This document shows, piece by piece, positions 45,803 to 55,649 of a stretch of 64,000 bases of DNA. Source of the stretch: Gemmataceae bacterium. Its GTDB lineage: Bacteria; Planctomycetota; Planctomycetia; Gemmatales; Gemmataceae. The translations under genes were made by a program, and so were the position numbers. The notes under the pieces were generated by a model. The model was given only the letters and a program-made list of their open reading frames with translations. It had not been told where the DNA came from and did not search any database. Position 1 is the stretch's first letter, and the number at the start of each line of letters is the position of its first letter. Where the stretch lies: positions 124,001 to 188,000 of the forward strand of contig JAHBXO010000007.1 in NCBI GenBank assembly GCA_019636445.1, in the 5' to 3' direction.

Positions 45803-46759
45803 TCACTTCGTCCGCCGTTTCACCGCTTCGATCGCGATGCGGTACGGCGTCTCGCGGTGCCGGCGTTCGAACGCCTCGATCCGGTCCATCAAACGCACGG
45901 TGCGGCCGGTATCCAATTCCGCTGCGAAACCCACGGCGGCTTCGATCTCCCTGCGAATCGCGGAGTACCCTTCGCCCCGGTTCGGCGAGGGCGGAGAACT
46001 CATCGCGCAGGTGGTGACACGGCGTGCGACGACCGTCACGCCGTCCTTGATCTCGACGGTCCGCGTGAACTGCCGGGCGAGACCGTCGACACTGCCGATC
46101 CAAAGGGAATCGGCGCGGCGCCAGTTCGTTTCAAGGCCGCCGGGATTCGCCCAGTGGGCCGAGGCGCGCTCGCCGACGAGTTCGACCAGTTGGGCACCGT
46201 CGCGCACGGCGGTCTGGGCCAGCTTCCAGTTCCAGTCGGGCAGGCCGGGGGACGCGATGGTCCAAGATCGTTCGTTCGGTTTGGGTGGGCGCGGGGCGAG
46301 GAAGCCAAGCTCGAGCGAAGCGGGCGCGTCGGCGGCGATTGGCGGAATCGGTTTGGTAGGCGTGCGGGTGTTCAGGGTGAAGGGCGGCGCGGTGTCGGGC
46401 ACGATCAGGGCCGCGCGGCCCTGAGCGTCCACACGGACGAGTTCGAGGCGAACCGCCGGCGGCGACTTGGCCGGGTCGATACCGGTCACGGCGCTGGCGG
46501 CACCCGCGACGTTCGCGTCGGTCTTCGGGCGCAGCAGTGTCAGCACGGCGAGGTCGGTCGTCGATTCCTGGACTCCCAAGACGAACACGCGGACTTCGAG
46601 CGCGAACGACCGCTTGTACGGCAGGTCGACGCGGGTACTCTCTTCGGCGACGGAACCGGAGTAGACGATCTCGTCGCCGACGGCGAACGCCGGCGCGGGG
46701 GCCGTCGGTTCGGAGCGATGCGTCGCGAGCGACGCGATCAGGAGGAACGTCGGCAGCAT
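45803..46759 (-). CDS. exported protein of unknown function
   Basis: This is a 318-residue protein with a short signal peptide (MLPTFLLIASLATHRS). The mature part appears to be a beta-rich, soluble domain (FAVGDEIVYSGSVAEES, RSFALEVRVFVLGVQES), with a C-terminal helical region ending in RIAIEAVKRRTK. No family is recognised. It lies 49 bases upstream of the operon start at 45753 on the same strand and is divergent from the membrane protein at 46890. Confidence 0.65.
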   Translation of the reverse strand: MLPTFLLIASLATHRSEPTAPAPAFAVGDEIVYSGSVAEESTRVDLPYKRSFALEVRVFVLGVQESTTDLAVLTLLRPKTDANVAGAASAVTGIDPAKSPPAVRLELVRVDAQGRAALIVPDTAPPFTLNTRTPTKPIPPIAADAPASLELGFLAPRPPKPNERSWTIASPGLPDWNWKLAQTAVRDGAQLVELVGERASAHWANPGGLETNWRRADSLWIGSVDGLARQFTRTVEIKDGVTVVARRVTTCAMSSPPSPNRGEGYSAIRREIEAAVGFAAELDTGRTVRLMDRIEAFERRHRETPYRIAIEAVKRRTK

Positions 46760-46889
46760 GGTCGATCCCGGCGGGCGGCGCGCCCGCGCATTTCAACATG
46801 CGTCTATAGCAACTGCCGCGATCCGTGCAACGGCGGTTTCCGGGCGGGCGGGGGAAGCTAGGATAGCCGCCACCCCTTCGGAGCAGACC

Positions 46890-47666
46890 GTGACCCCCGG
46901 CACCATCCTCGCCCTGACTTTCGCGGGCCTCGTCGTCGGCTTCTTCGCGTTCTTCTGGGGCACCGCCCTGTTCCTGCAAGGCTCGCTTTACAACGCGCCC
47001 GCGACGAAGCTGCCGATCCGCGCCGCCATCGCCGCGTTCCTCGTCGGCGGTTTTCTCACCTTGTGGACGATGGTCAACACCCGTGCCGAATCGAAGGATC
47101 GCTACGGCACGTTCTTCGAGTTCAACCCCACCAGCTCGCACGAGTTCACCGAGTTCACTGCCATTCGGCGGGACGCGAACAAGCAGGAAACCCCGGTGCC
47201 GCACAAGAAGGTGAGCGGCAAGTTCGTCGAGTCGCAGGATACGACCAAGGCGTTCCGCATGAATTCGGCGGACTTCATCGTGGTGGCGCTCGAAGTGAAG
47301 GACGGCGAGAAGACGGCGCGCTTCGATGCGGAGCTGGATGCGAAGGGGAACTTCAAAGGGACCTCGAACAAGGTGTTCGTGGAGAAGGACGGCCGGCGGT
47401 TCATCGAATTCGGTCAATCGAACGTGCCGACGCCGATCTACGCGCCGAGTCGGGGGGCGCTGTTCGCGGCACTGGGGCTGAACGCCTTGCTGTTCGTGGT
47501 GTTCTTCGTGGCCTTGTGGCCGGTGCTGCGATACACGGTCGGTCACGCGATCGCGGGTGCGGCGACGGGCGGGCTGTTCGTGATGCTCCTGATCATGCCG
47601 CTGCTGTTCGAGAAGAACAAGCTGCCCGAAGCGGCGAAGGCCGCGCTGGCCGAAGCGAAGGGCTGA
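46890..47666 (+). CDS. integral membrane protein of unknown function
   Basis: This is a 258-residue protein. The GTG start at 46890 is supported by GGAG six bases upstream. Two N-terminal membrane helices (ILALTFAGLVVGFFAFFWG and AAIAAFLVGGFLTLW) are followed by a soluble beta-rich domain (about 65-185) and two C-terminal helices (FAALGLNALLFVVFFVALW, AIAGAATGGLFVMLLIMPL). The domain order suggests a loop exposed on one side of the membrane. Its stop is one base from the glnE stop on the other strand. Confidence 0.75.
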   Translation: MTPGTILALTFAGLVVGFFAFFWGTALFLQGSLYNAPATKLPIRAAIAAFLVGGFLTLWTMVNTRAESKDRYGTFFEFNPTSSHEFTEFTAIRRDANKQETPVPHKKVSGKFVESQDTTKAFRMNSADFIVVALEVKDGEKTARFDAELDAKGNFKGTSNKVFVEKDGRRFIEFGQSNVPTPIYAPSRGALFAALGLNALLFVVFFVALWPVLRYTVGHAIAGAATGGLFVMLLIMPLLFEKNKLPEAAKAALAEAKG

Positions 47667-47667
47667 T

Positions 47668-50600
47668 TCACGCCAGGCGTTCGAATTCGGCGCGCAATGT
47701 ACCCATGACGCGATCGACTTCGGCGAGGAGGCGATCGGCAGCCGATCCGCGAGGCGAGGATTCAAAACCGATCCGGCGGGCGAGCTTTTCGCATTCCTCG
47801 TGGGACTCGGGCAATTCGATGAGCGGTCGATCGGTGACGATGCGCAGACGCGCTTCGACGGTCCGGAGGAAGGAATAGCCGTCGCGCAGAACGCTCGCGT
47901 GATTGGGCAGAATCAATCCGGCTTTTTCGATCGCGTCCAGGGCACTCCAGACGTTAGAGTGCAGGATCTCCGGTTGTTCCCGCCCGTGCCGAAGCTGGAT
48001 CCACTGGATCAGGAATTCCACGTCGGCCAGCCCCCCGCGGCCGCGCTTGATGTCCCGTCTCCCCGCCTTGGCTTCGAGCTTGGTCCGCATCGCGCGGATC
48101 TCGTTCGCCCAAGCCGGATACCACGTCGGACCAAGCGCAGCGCGGCGGATGGTCGCCTCCAGTTCGCGCGCGAATGCCGCGTCGCCGCGCGCAACGCGTG
48201 CCCGCATCATCGCTTGCCGTTCCCAAAGCTGGCAGCCCGCGTCGTCGAAGTAGCGGAGAAACTCCGCGAGCGGCAGCGCGAGGCTGCCCGACTTGCCCGT
48301 TGGTCGCAGCCGCAGGTCCACGGCGTACAGTCGGCCCATCGGACCGGATTTACCCACCCGTTGGATGGTCTTCTGGAGCAACTCCGTGAAGAAGTGCTGA
48401 TGGCTGGTCGTTTCCCCAGGATCACTGCGGACGGTCGATCCGTCGACGGCGTAGACGAGCATCAGATCCAGATCGCTGTGGTAACTGATCTCGCGGCCAC
48501 CGAGTTTGCCAAGCCCCACGATGGCGTAGGGGCAGTCCGCCGGTGTGCCGAATTTTTCTCGCAACATCGGCTCGACAAGGTCGATCACGGCGCCGAGCAC
48601 CGTATCGGCGAGATCGCTGAGCGCGGCCGTGGTCTCCCGGATTGGCGTCTTGCCGAGCAGGTCCGCCACGCCGATTCGCAGGAGTTCCTTGTCTTGAAAG
48701 CTGTGCAGGATCGGCTCGGGGTCGGTGGCACCGCGGAGGAGTTCGGTCAGTTCGGCGCGGAGTTCGTCAACCTGGCGCGGTTGGTTCAGCACGAGACTAT
48801 CAAGCAATTCGTCCACCATGCCGGGATTGTTAACGAGCAAACCGGACAGGAACGGACTGCCGGCGCAGAGGTCGACGTAGAGCTTGAGCGTGGCCGGGTT
48901 GAAGCTGAAGAGTTCGTAGAGTACCGCTTTGGCGCCGAGCGAGGCGGTGACGCGTTCGAGGCTGTCGAGCGCGGCGTCGGGGTCGGGCGTGTCGGCGACG
49001 GCGCGGAGGAGTCGCGGCGCGATGCTCGCGAGGAAATGCCGGCAGCGGCGGTGCGACAGGAAGCGCACCGATTCGTGCGCGAGGCGCAGCAGGTTCGCGT
49101 ACGCTTCCGGCACGTTGCGGAAGCCGTAAGCGGCCAGCACCTCGCGCTGCTTCGCCTCGTCCGGATCGGGATCGAGGATCAGGTCCGACTCCGGTTCGGC
49201 CTGGCCGCTCTCGCTCGCAAACGTCTGATGCAAGAGATGTTCGAGGATCACGCGATCGCGGCCGGTCTTATCGTGCAAGTCGTTGAGAAACAGATCGAGC
49301 GGCTCGACGAGCAAGGTCTTCGTCTGGAGTAACGGCCCGGACGTCGCCTCGTCGAGGGGAGACCGCCGCTGCGCGGAAAGTGCGGAGTGCGGAGTGCGGA
49401 GTGCGGAGTCGAAATCCAAGACTACGACTCCGCCCTTGGCTTCTTGGTTTTCACTCCGCACTCCGAACTCCGCGCTCCGCACTCCAGAGTATCCCATCCG
49501 CCGCGCCAGCTTGGCCAGTTCGGCCTCTGTGTCGGGCAGGCGGTGCGTCTGCATGTCGAAGAGCAGTTGCAAGCGGTGTTCGGTCTTGCGCAGGAAGCGA
49601 TAGGCATCCGCGAGGATGTAGTTCTCGTTGCCAGTGAGGCAGCCCGCAATTTCGAGGCTTTCCAGCGCCAGCAGCGTGTTCCGCTGCCGCACGGCTGGGA
49701 GATCGCCGCCGTTGAGCAGTTGGAGGAACTGCACCGTATACTCGATGTCGCGGATGCCGCCGCGGCCGGTCTTCACGTCGCGGTCGTCGTCGCCGGCGCG
49801 GATGGCGCGCTGTTCCATCTGGCGCTTGAGCGCCTTCACTTCGTTGATCTCGGAGAAGCTGAAATACTTCCGGTAGACGAACGGCTCGATGGACTGAACG
49901 AACTCGCGGCCGAGTTCGATGTCGCCGCCGCAGGGGCGCACCTTGATGAGCGCCTGGCGTTCCCAGGTGCGGCCCATGACGTCGTAGTAGCTGCGCGTGG
50001 CGGCGAGGCTGCGCGCGAGCGGTCCGGTGCGGCCTTCGGGGCGGAGACGCAGGTCGACGCGATAGGCGAATCCGGAGTCGGTGTGCGACGAGAGCAGGCG
50101 GAGGAACTCGGTGATGACGCGGGCGAAGGCGTCGGCGTTCGACACGGGGTGGACGCGCTTGCCGGCGGTCTCGCCGTCGTCGTCGTAGACGAACATGAGG
50201 TCGAGGTCGGAGGAGTAGTTGAGTTCGTCGCCGCCGAGCTTGCCGAAGGCGAGCGCGGCGAGGCGCGCGGGTCGGTCGCCAACCGTGGGCGTGCCGATCT
50301 TGCGCGTGACGGTGCGTGTGGCCGTGGCGAGCGCGACCTGGATGGACGCGTCGGCGGCGCGGGCGAGGTCGCGCGAGATCTCTTCGAGGGGGCGATCGCG
50401 GATAACGTCGTTGAGGCCGATGCGGAGCACCTGGAGCCGGCGGAACTTGCGGAACGCGCGGAGGACGCCGGCGTCGTCGGTGGCAGCGTCGACGAGGGAT
50501 TGCAGTTGGTGCGTCAGTTCGGCGGTGGACGGGTTGCGCCCGGCGGGCTTGAGGATCTGGTCGAGCGCGTCGGGGTCCTGCACGAGCGTGTCGGCGAAGA

Positions 50601-50799
50601 GTTGCGAGGTAGCGAGAAGTTGGAGGAGCGACTCGAGACCGCCGTCGTTCGGGTCGAGCAGCGCGGCGGCGTGGGGCGCAAAGTGCGGCTGCGCCGCGAG
50701 CCGCTCGAAGTGGAGCGCCGCCATCGCTGGGTCCGCTGTGCGCGGCAGCAGGCGGGCGAGGAGGAGAGCGAAACGTGTATCCGAGATGGCCGACGTCAT
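47668..50799 (-). CDS. glnE: glutamine synthetase adenylyltransferase/adenylyl-removing enzyme GlnE
   Basis: This is a 1043-residue bifunctional enzyme that attaches AMP to, and removes it from, glutamine synthetase in response to nitrogen status. The N-terminal de-adenylylating domain has FGKLGGDELNYSSDLDLM and the C-terminal adenylylating domain has GLGKLGGREISYHSDLDLM, both with intact D-x-D metal sites; the linker and C-terminal helices are complete. The protein is longer than the usual 950-1000 residues because of an in-frame segment of about 40 residues (about 437-476) encoded by a palindromic repeat. miaB is on the same strand 25 bases upstream, so the two may be co-transcribed. Confidence 0.95.
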   Translation of the reverse strand: MTSAISDTRFALLLARLLPRTADPAMAALHFERLAAQPHFAPHAAALLDPNDGGLESLLQLLATSQLFADTLVQDPDALDQILKPAGRNPSTAELTHQLQSLVDAATDDAGVLRAFRKFRRLQVLRIGLNDVIRDRPLEEISRDLARAADASIQVALATATRTVTRKIGTPTVGDRPARLAALAFGKLGGDELNYSSDLDLMFVYDDDGETAGKRVHPVSNADAFARVITEFLRLLSSHTDSGFAYRVDLRLRPEGRTGPLARSLAATRSYYDVMGRTWERQALIKVRPCGGDIELGREFVQSIEPFVYRKYFSFSEINEVKALKRQMEQRAIRAGDDDRDVKTGRGGIRDIEYTVQFLQLLNGGDLPAVRQRNTLLALESLEIAGCLTGNENYILADAYRFLRKTEHRLQLLFDMQTHRLPDTEAELAKLARRMGYSGVRSAEFGVRSENQEAKGGVVVLDFDSALRTPHSALSAQRRSPLDEATSGPLLQTKTLLVEPLDLFLNDLHDKTGRDRVILEHLLHQTFASESGQAEPESDLILDPDPDEAKQREVLAAYGFRNVPEAYANLLRLAHESVRFLSHRRCRHFLASIAPRLLRAVADTPDPDAALDSLERVTASLGAKAVLYELFSFNPATLKLYVDLCAGSPFLSGLLVNNPGMVDELLDSLVLNQPRQVDELRAELTELLRGATDPEPILHSFQDKELLRIGVADLLGKTPIRETTAALSDLADTVLGAVIDLVEPMLREKFGTPADCPYAIVGLGKLGGREISYHSDLDLMLVYAVDGSTVRSDPGETTSHQHFFTELLQKTIQRVGKSGPMGRLYAVDLRLRPTGKSGSLALPLAEFLRYFDDAGCQLWERQAMMRARVARGDAAFARELEATIRRAALGPTWYPAWANEIRAMRTKLEAKAGRRDIKRGRGGLADVEFLIQWIQLRHGREQPEILHSNVWSALDAIEKAGLILPNHASVLRDGYSFLRTVEARLRIVTDRPLIELPESHEECEKLARRIGFESSPRGSAADRLLAEVDRVMGTLRAEFERLA
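49379..49486. repeat. palindromic repeat inserted in frame in glnE
   Basis: Tandem AGTGCGG-type units (49379-49410) face nearly complementary units (49452-49486), giving a long imperfect hairpin around a loop of about 41 bases. The whole element is read through in the glnE frame as GVRSAEFGVRS to TPHSALSAQ-like sequence, unlike the rest of the protein. It looks like a dispersed palindromic element tolerated between the two GlnE halves. Confidence 0.8.
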
Positions 50800-50824
50800 G
50801 GTTGAAAGTCCCCGACGTTTAGAC

Positions 50825-52285
50825 TTACACGGTCTTCAACCCGATACGACGTTTCGATGGCACATCCTCTTGTTCCGTTTGATTCACCCCCACCCGCTCC
50901 CCCGTCAGTACTTCGCCGTACAGCGTGAACGGGCTGGCGTTCGCCACGCGCATCGGCACGATCTCGCCGACCATGCGCTCGTGACCGTCGAAGACCACGA
51001 TGTGATCGGTCATCGTGCGACCCGTCAACTGCCGCAGCGGACCCGGCTCGCGCTCGCCGTGGCGGCTGGGGCCTTCGACGAGCACCGACACGTCTCGGCC
51101 CACCCACGCCTTGTGGTCGGCGAGGCAGTTCGCGTTCTGCACCCCAAGCAGGTCGTTGTTGCGGCGCTTCTTCACCTCCTCGGGAATATCGTCCGCCCAA
51201 CGGTCGGCGGCTTTTGTGCCGGAGCGTTCGCTGTACTTGAAGATGAAGGAGTTCTTGAACTTCGCCTCGCGCACCAGGTCCATCGAGCGCTGGAAGCTCG
51301 CCTCCGTCTCGCCGCAGAAGCCAACGATGAAATCGCTCGACACCGCCACGCCCGGCACCTTCTCCCGGCATCGCGCCAACATCTCGCGGTACTCGGCCAC
51401 GGTGTAGTTTCGCTTCATCCGCTTGAGCATCTCGTCACAGCCGCTCTGTGCCGGCACATGCAGGTACTTCACCACCTTCGGCAGCTCGCGAACCGTGTCG
51501 AGCAGGTCATCCGTCATGTCCTTCGGGTAGTTCGTCACGAATTTGATGCGGTCGAGGCCCGGCGTGTCGTGCATCTGCGCGATGAGGTCGCTCAGGCGCG
51601 TGCGGCGGCCGTCGCCGTGGTCGAAGACGTAGCTGTTCACCGTCTGGCCGATGAGCGTGACTTCCTTGCAGCCCTGGTCGACGAGTTGCCGGACTTCCGC
51701 GAGGATGTGCTCGGGCCGCCGGCTCTGTTCGGGGCCGCGCGTGCTCGGCACGACGCAGTAGGTACAGAACTTGTCGCAGCCGATCTGCACGCGGACGAAC
51801 GCTTGGAAGGGCGTCGGCCGCATCGTCGGGTCGCGCGTCGGGTCGTAGCTCTCGAAGCTCGCCTCGACCTCGTGCCGGCCGCCGTCGGCGCGGCCGAGGC
51901 TCAGCGCGAACTGCGGGACGCGGGTCCGCTTCACTTCCGCGACGAGCTCCGGGATGCGCGCGAGCTGCCCGGTGCCGACGACCATGTCCACGTACGGCGC
52001 GCGGTCGCGGATGGCGTGCTGGTCCTTCTGGGCCATGCAGCCGATGACGCCGACGACGACGTCGGGGTTCTGCTTCTTGTGCGGCGCGGCGCGGCCGAGT
52101 GCCGAGTAGGTTTTCTCCTCGGCGTGCTCGCGGACCGAGCAGGTGTTGTAAAGCAGCACGTCGGCGTCGGCGGGCGCGTCCGTCAGGTCGTAGCCCTGTT
52201 TCCGGAGCGCCCCGATGACGAGCTCGCTGTCGAGCACGTTCATCTGGCAGCCGACAGTTTCGATGTAGACTTTTTTCGTCATCAT
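50825..52285 (-). CDS. miaB: tRNA-2-methylthio-N6-dimethylallyladenosine synthase MiaB
   Basis: This is a 486-residue radical SAM methylthiotransferase that modifies A37 of tRNAs reading UNN codons. The N-terminal MTTase domain has the three cluster cysteines (VGCQMN, YNTCSVRE, GVIGCMAQ). The radical SAM triad is CDKFCTYC, and the C-terminal TRAM domain binds tRNA. Two adjacent ATG codons (52285, 52282) give equivalent starts. The gene lies 58 bases downstream of the kinase stop. Confidence 0.95.
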   Translation of the reverse strand: MMTKKVYIETVGCQMNVLDSELVIGALRKQGYDLTDAPADADVLLYNTCSVREHAEEKTYSALGRAAPHKKQNPDVVVGVIGCMAQKDQHAIRDRAPYVDMVVGTGQLARIPELVAEVKRTRVPQFALSLGRADGGRHEVEASFESYDPTRDPTMRPTPFQAFVRVQIGCDKFCTYCVVPSTRGPEQSRRPEHILAEVRQLVDQGCKEVTLIGQTVNSYVFDHGDGRRTRLSDLIAQMHDTPGLDRIKFVTNYPKDMTDDLLDTVRELPKVVKYLHVPAQSGCDEMLKRMKRNYTVAEYREMLARCREKVPGVAVSSDFIVGFCGETEASFQRSMDLVREAKFKNSFIFKYSERSGTKAADRWADDIPEEVKKRRNNDLLGVQNANCLADHKAWVGRDVSVLVEGPSRHGEREPGPLRQLTGRTMTDHIVVFDGHERMVGEIVPMRVANASPFTLYGEVLTGERVGVNQTEQEDVPSKRRIGLKTV

Positions 52286-52343
52286 GGGTCGGGGTTCCGT
52301 TATTAACGGGGCCGAAGGGGAAACACGAATTGTAGTGGACTCG

Positions 52344-53951
52344 TCACTCTTTCAACATGCTGGCCGGGGATCGGAGTCGTTCGAGCGCCGGGGGCAATCC
52401 GCCCTTGAGGTTCTCTTGGTTCCGCTGGACGGCTTCAGCGACGGCGAGGGCGAAATCGCGGTGGCTGGCGAAGAACTCGCGGAGCCGCTCGAGGGCGGCA
52501 GGCCGTTTCGCCAGCGTGGTCATCGCCTGCGTGAAGGCCGTGTACGATTCGCGCGGTCGGTCCTGGTGCGCGAGCAGCACGCCGCCGCCGAGCTTCGACG
52601 CGACGACGAACACGGGGAAGATCGCATCCTGCTGACGCGGCCGGTCCGGTTTTTCCTGCTCCAGCTGCAAGAACACTTTTTCGGCTTCTGCGTGGCGATG
52701 TTCGTGCAGATAGAGCAGGCCGAGGTCCAGGCTGGCGTCGAGCACCTCGCCGGACGTGGCACCGCGCTTGTCGAGCCGTGCGAGCAGCTCGCGCTCGCGG
52801 GCGCTGACGAGTTTGACGCCGTCGGGCAGGCGCGCGTCAGGCAACCCCGTGCCGGGGACGGGCGCGGCGACTGCGGGCGGATGGAGCTTCCCGAAGAGAA
52901 ACCAGCCGCCGGCGAACGTCGTGGCGAGTGCCAGCGCGCCGAGGATGCGCGCCGGCCAACGCGACGGCTGGTCCGGCAGCACGAGCTGCACCGTCGTGGT
53001 GTTGGGCAGCATGAGGGGCAAGCTTCCGCTCGCGATCGTGCCGTTCACGGGCGCCGGCAGATTCAGTGCCAGACCGTCACGGAGCTTGGCCACGTCGCGC
53101 AGCACCTCCTTCGCACTCGCGTAGCGGTCCTCCGGTTTCTTCGCCATCAACTTGTGGACTAGCGCGGCGAGATCCCCCGGCAGGTCGGGCCGGATTGCCG
53201 TCAGTGGCTCCGGCTGGTCGTTCACGTGCTTCATCGCCACATCGATGGCGTTCGCGCCGCCGAAGGGCGGGTGTCCTGCCAGCAGGTGGTAGCACGTCAC
53301 GCCGAAGCTGTAGAGGTCGCTGCGATGGTCGGTCGGCAGGCCGCGCACCTGCTCCGGCGACATGTACAGCGGCGTACCGACCGTCACGCCCGATTGCGTC
53401 AGGTTCAGGGGTTGCTTGTCGTCGTGGGTGAGTCGCGACAGGCCGAAGTCGGTCACTTTCACTTCGACCTTCTTCGTCAGCAGGATGTTCTCCGGCTTGA
53501 TGTCGCGGTGAACGATGCCAAGTTCGCTGGCGCGCTGGAGCGCGGCCGCCACCTGGCGCACGATCGCGAGCGCGATCGGCAGGTCCGGCGGCCCCTTGCG
53601 TTCGAGGAAGTCGCGGAGGTTGCGGCCCTCCACGTATTCGAGCGCCATGTACCGCAGGCCCTCATGCTCGCCGATGGCGTAGACCTGCACGATGTTCGGA
53701 TGGCTGATGCGCGCGACTGCTTCCGCCTCGGCCTGGAAGCGTTTCAGCGCCGTCGCGTTCTGCGCCAGGTCACCTCGTAAAAGCTTGAGCGCCACGTCGC
53801 GCTTCAGCGAAAGCTGCCGCGCGAGGTAAACCTGCCCCATCCCTCCCTGGCCGAGCTTGCGAAGCACCTGGAAATCGCCGAGCGTCCGGCCGGTGATATC
53901 CGGCGGCGGCTTCGGCGATTCGGCGGCGGGTTCCGGCGCGGATTCGGGCAT
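52344..53951 (-). CDS. Ser/Thr protein kinase with transmembrane segment
   Basis: This is a 535-residue Hanks-type kinase. The kinase domain (about 25-290) has LGQGGMGQVYLA, VALKLLRG (ATP-binding Lys), VHRDIKPENILL, KVTDFGLS and YMSPEQVRG, all intact. A membrane helix follows at about 345-365 (ILGALALATTFAGGWFLFG), then an outer domain of about 165 residues that looks helical/TPR-like (SLDLGLLYLHEHRHAEAEKV). The start ATG at 53951 fits the family; the frame is open a little further upstream. It is divergent from the Hsp70 gene, with 151 bases between, so the two may share regulation. The substrate is unknown. Confidence 0.9.
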   Translation of the reverse strand: MPESAPEPAAESPKPPPDITGRTLGDFQVLRKLGQGGMGQVYLARQLSLKRDVALKLLRGDLAQNATALKRFQAEAEAVARISHPNIVQVYAIGEHEGLRYMALEYVEGRNLRDFLERKGPPDLPIALAIVRQVAAALQRASELGIVHRDIKPENILLTKKVEVKVTDFGLSRLTHDDKQPLNLTQSGVTVGTPLYMSPEQVRGLPTDHRSDLYSFGVTCYHLLAGHPPFGGANAIDVAMKHVNDQPEPLTAIRPDLPGDLAALVHKLMAKKPEDRYASAKEVLRDVAKLRDGLALNLPAPVNGTIASGSLPLMLPNTTTVQLVLPDQPSRWPARILGALALATTFAGGWFLFGKLHPPAVAAPVPGTGLPDARLPDGVKLVSARERELLARLDKRGATSGEVLDASLDLGLLYLHEHRHAEAEKVFLQLEQEKPDRPRQQDAIFPVFVVASKLGGGVLLAHQDRPRESYTAFTQAMTTLAKRPAALERLREFFASHRDFALAVAEAVQRNQENLKGGLPPALERLRSPASMLKE

Positions 53952-54102
53952 GGACGCGGCACCAACGCGGAGGTTCCGGTTATCGTAGTCGAAGCCGCTC
54001 CAGGTAACGGTCGATGACCGGGAAAAGTCGGCCCCGACCCGGCTCTTGGCCTTACAATCACTCAACCCTCACGACCCACCGGCACCCCAGCGAACCCCCG
54101 CC

Positions 54103-55641
54103 ATGTCGATTGTCGGCATCGACCTCGGAACGACCTATTCCGCTATCGCCACGCTCGACGATCGCGGCCGGCCCTATACGCTGCCCAACCGCGACGGCGA
54201 CCTGCTTACCCCCTCCGCGGTCTACCTCACCGCCAACGGCGAGGCGATTGTTGGTCAGCCAGCCCTCGATGTGATGATGGAACACCCCGGCGACGTTGCC
54301 ACGCTGATGAAGCGGAAGATGGGCCTCCCGGAGTTCGGCCGCGCCGTCGGCGGGAGGCAGTACCGCCCCGAATCGCTCTCGGCCGTCGTCCTGCGCAAAC
54401 TGGCCAACGATGCGGAATCGCAGATCGGCCCGATCACGGGCGCGGTCATCACGGTACCGGCGTACTTCGATGACAGCCGTCGCAAGGCGACGATGGACGC
54501 CGGCAAGATTGCCGGCCTGAACGTCATCGACATTCTCGACGAACCCTCCGCCGCCGCACTCGCCTACACCATCCAGACGGCCAGCACCGGGCAGATCCCG
54601 GAGGGTGCCCCCAAGACCGTCATCGTCTACGACCTCGGCGGCGGCACCTTCGACGTCACGCTCGTCCAGCTCTCCAAGAAGAAGTTCCGCGTCCTCGGCA
54701 TCGAGGGCGACGTTCGCCTTGGCGGCAAGGACTGGGACGACCGGCTGGTGAATCATGTCGCGGACCAGTTCAAACAGCAGCACGGCACGGACCCGCGCTC
54801 GGATGAACAATCAATGGCGTTGCTCCACGCGGCCACGGAGCGCGCCAAGCGCACGCTCTCGAAGGTGGAGAACGCGACGATCACCTGCGTTCACGACGGC
54901 AAGCGCATGTCGGTGCCGATCACGCGGGAGCAATTCGAAACGCTCACGCGCGACCTGCTGATCCGCACGCGTCTGACGACACAGCAGGTGGTGGCGAGCG
55001 CCGGCCTGACGTGGGACCGGATCGACAAGGTGCTGATGGTCGGCGGGTCCACGCACATGCCGATGACGGCGAAGATGCTGCGGGACCTGACCGGCCGCGA
55101 CGCCGACCGCTCGCTGGCCGTGAGCGAAGTCGTGGCGCGCGGGGCGGCGGCGCACGCCGGCATCGTGTCCGCCAAGCTCGCGAACCTCGCGCCGCAGGCC
55201 GGCTCCGCAATCGCCGACATCGTCGAGGTCAGCGTGAACGCGCACAGCCTCGGCGTCGAGATCCGCAAAGGCGACGACCGGATCAACGACAAACTGATCC
55301 TCAAGAACACACAACTCCCCGCCGCCGTCAGCCGCGTCTACTTCACGAACAAGGACGGCCAGCAGAAGGTGCGGGTCCGCATCCTGCAAGGCGAGGCGAA
55401 CCAGTCGGCCGCGTGCATCCCGATCGGCGATTGCTGGGTGGATGGATTACCCGCCGGTATGCCAAAGGGTGCCCCGGTGCAGGTGCGCTGCGGCGTCGCG
55501 GCCAACGGCCGGATTGAAGTGATGGCCCTGGACATGACCAGCGGCAAGATGGCGAAGGCCGAGATCCACCGCACCGGCGGACTCGAGGACGCCGACATCC
55601 AGCGCGAATCGGAGTGGTTGAAGTCGTTGAGGATTCAGTAA
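54103..55641 (+). CDS. Hsp70/DnaK-like chaperone, short form
   Basis: This is a 512-residue Hsp70 relative with start ATG at 54103. The ATPase domain (1-365) is complete: GIDLGTTYSAIA, VPAYFDDSRRKATMDAG, VYDLGGGTFDVTLV and LMVGGSTHMP. A substrate-binding beta domain follows (about 375-490, NAHSLGVEIRKGD, LPAAVSRVYFTNKDGQQ), but the alpha-helical lid of DnaK (about 100 residues) and the EEVD-like tail are missing. Such short Hsp70s are common as paralogues in planctomycetes and are unlikely to replace the main DnaK; no dnaJ or grpE gene is nearby. Confidence 0.88.
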   Translation: MSIVGIDLGTTYSAIATLDDRGRPYTLPNRDGDLLTPSAVYLTANGEAIVGQPALDVMMEHPGDVATLMKRKMGLPEFGRAVGGRQYRPESLSAVVLRKLANDAESQIGPITGAVITVPAYFDDSRRKATMDAGKIAGLNVIDILDEPSAAALAYTIQTASTGQIPEGAPKTVIVYDLGGGTFDVTLVQLSKKKFRVLGIEGDVRLGGKDWDDRLVNHVADQFKQQHGTDPRSDEQSMALLHAATERAKRTLSKVENATITCVHDGKRMSVPITREQFETLTRDLLIRTRLTTQQVVASAGLTWDRIDKVLMVGGSTHMPMTAKMLRDLTGRDADRSLAVSEVVARGAAAHAGIVSAKLANLAPQAGSAIADIVEVSVNAHSLGVEIRKGDDRINDKLILKNTQLPAAVSRVYFTNKDGQQKVRVRILQGEANQSAACIPIGDCWVDGLPAGMPKGAPVQVRCGVAANGRIEVMALDMTSGKMAKAEIHRTGGLEDADIQRESEWLKSLRIQ

Positions 55642-55649
55642 ACCCGTAG

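Noticed and set aside
49379..49486. Short CRISPR-like array
   Set aside because: The units are 7-base tandem repeats without spacers, forming one hairpin inside a coding gene.
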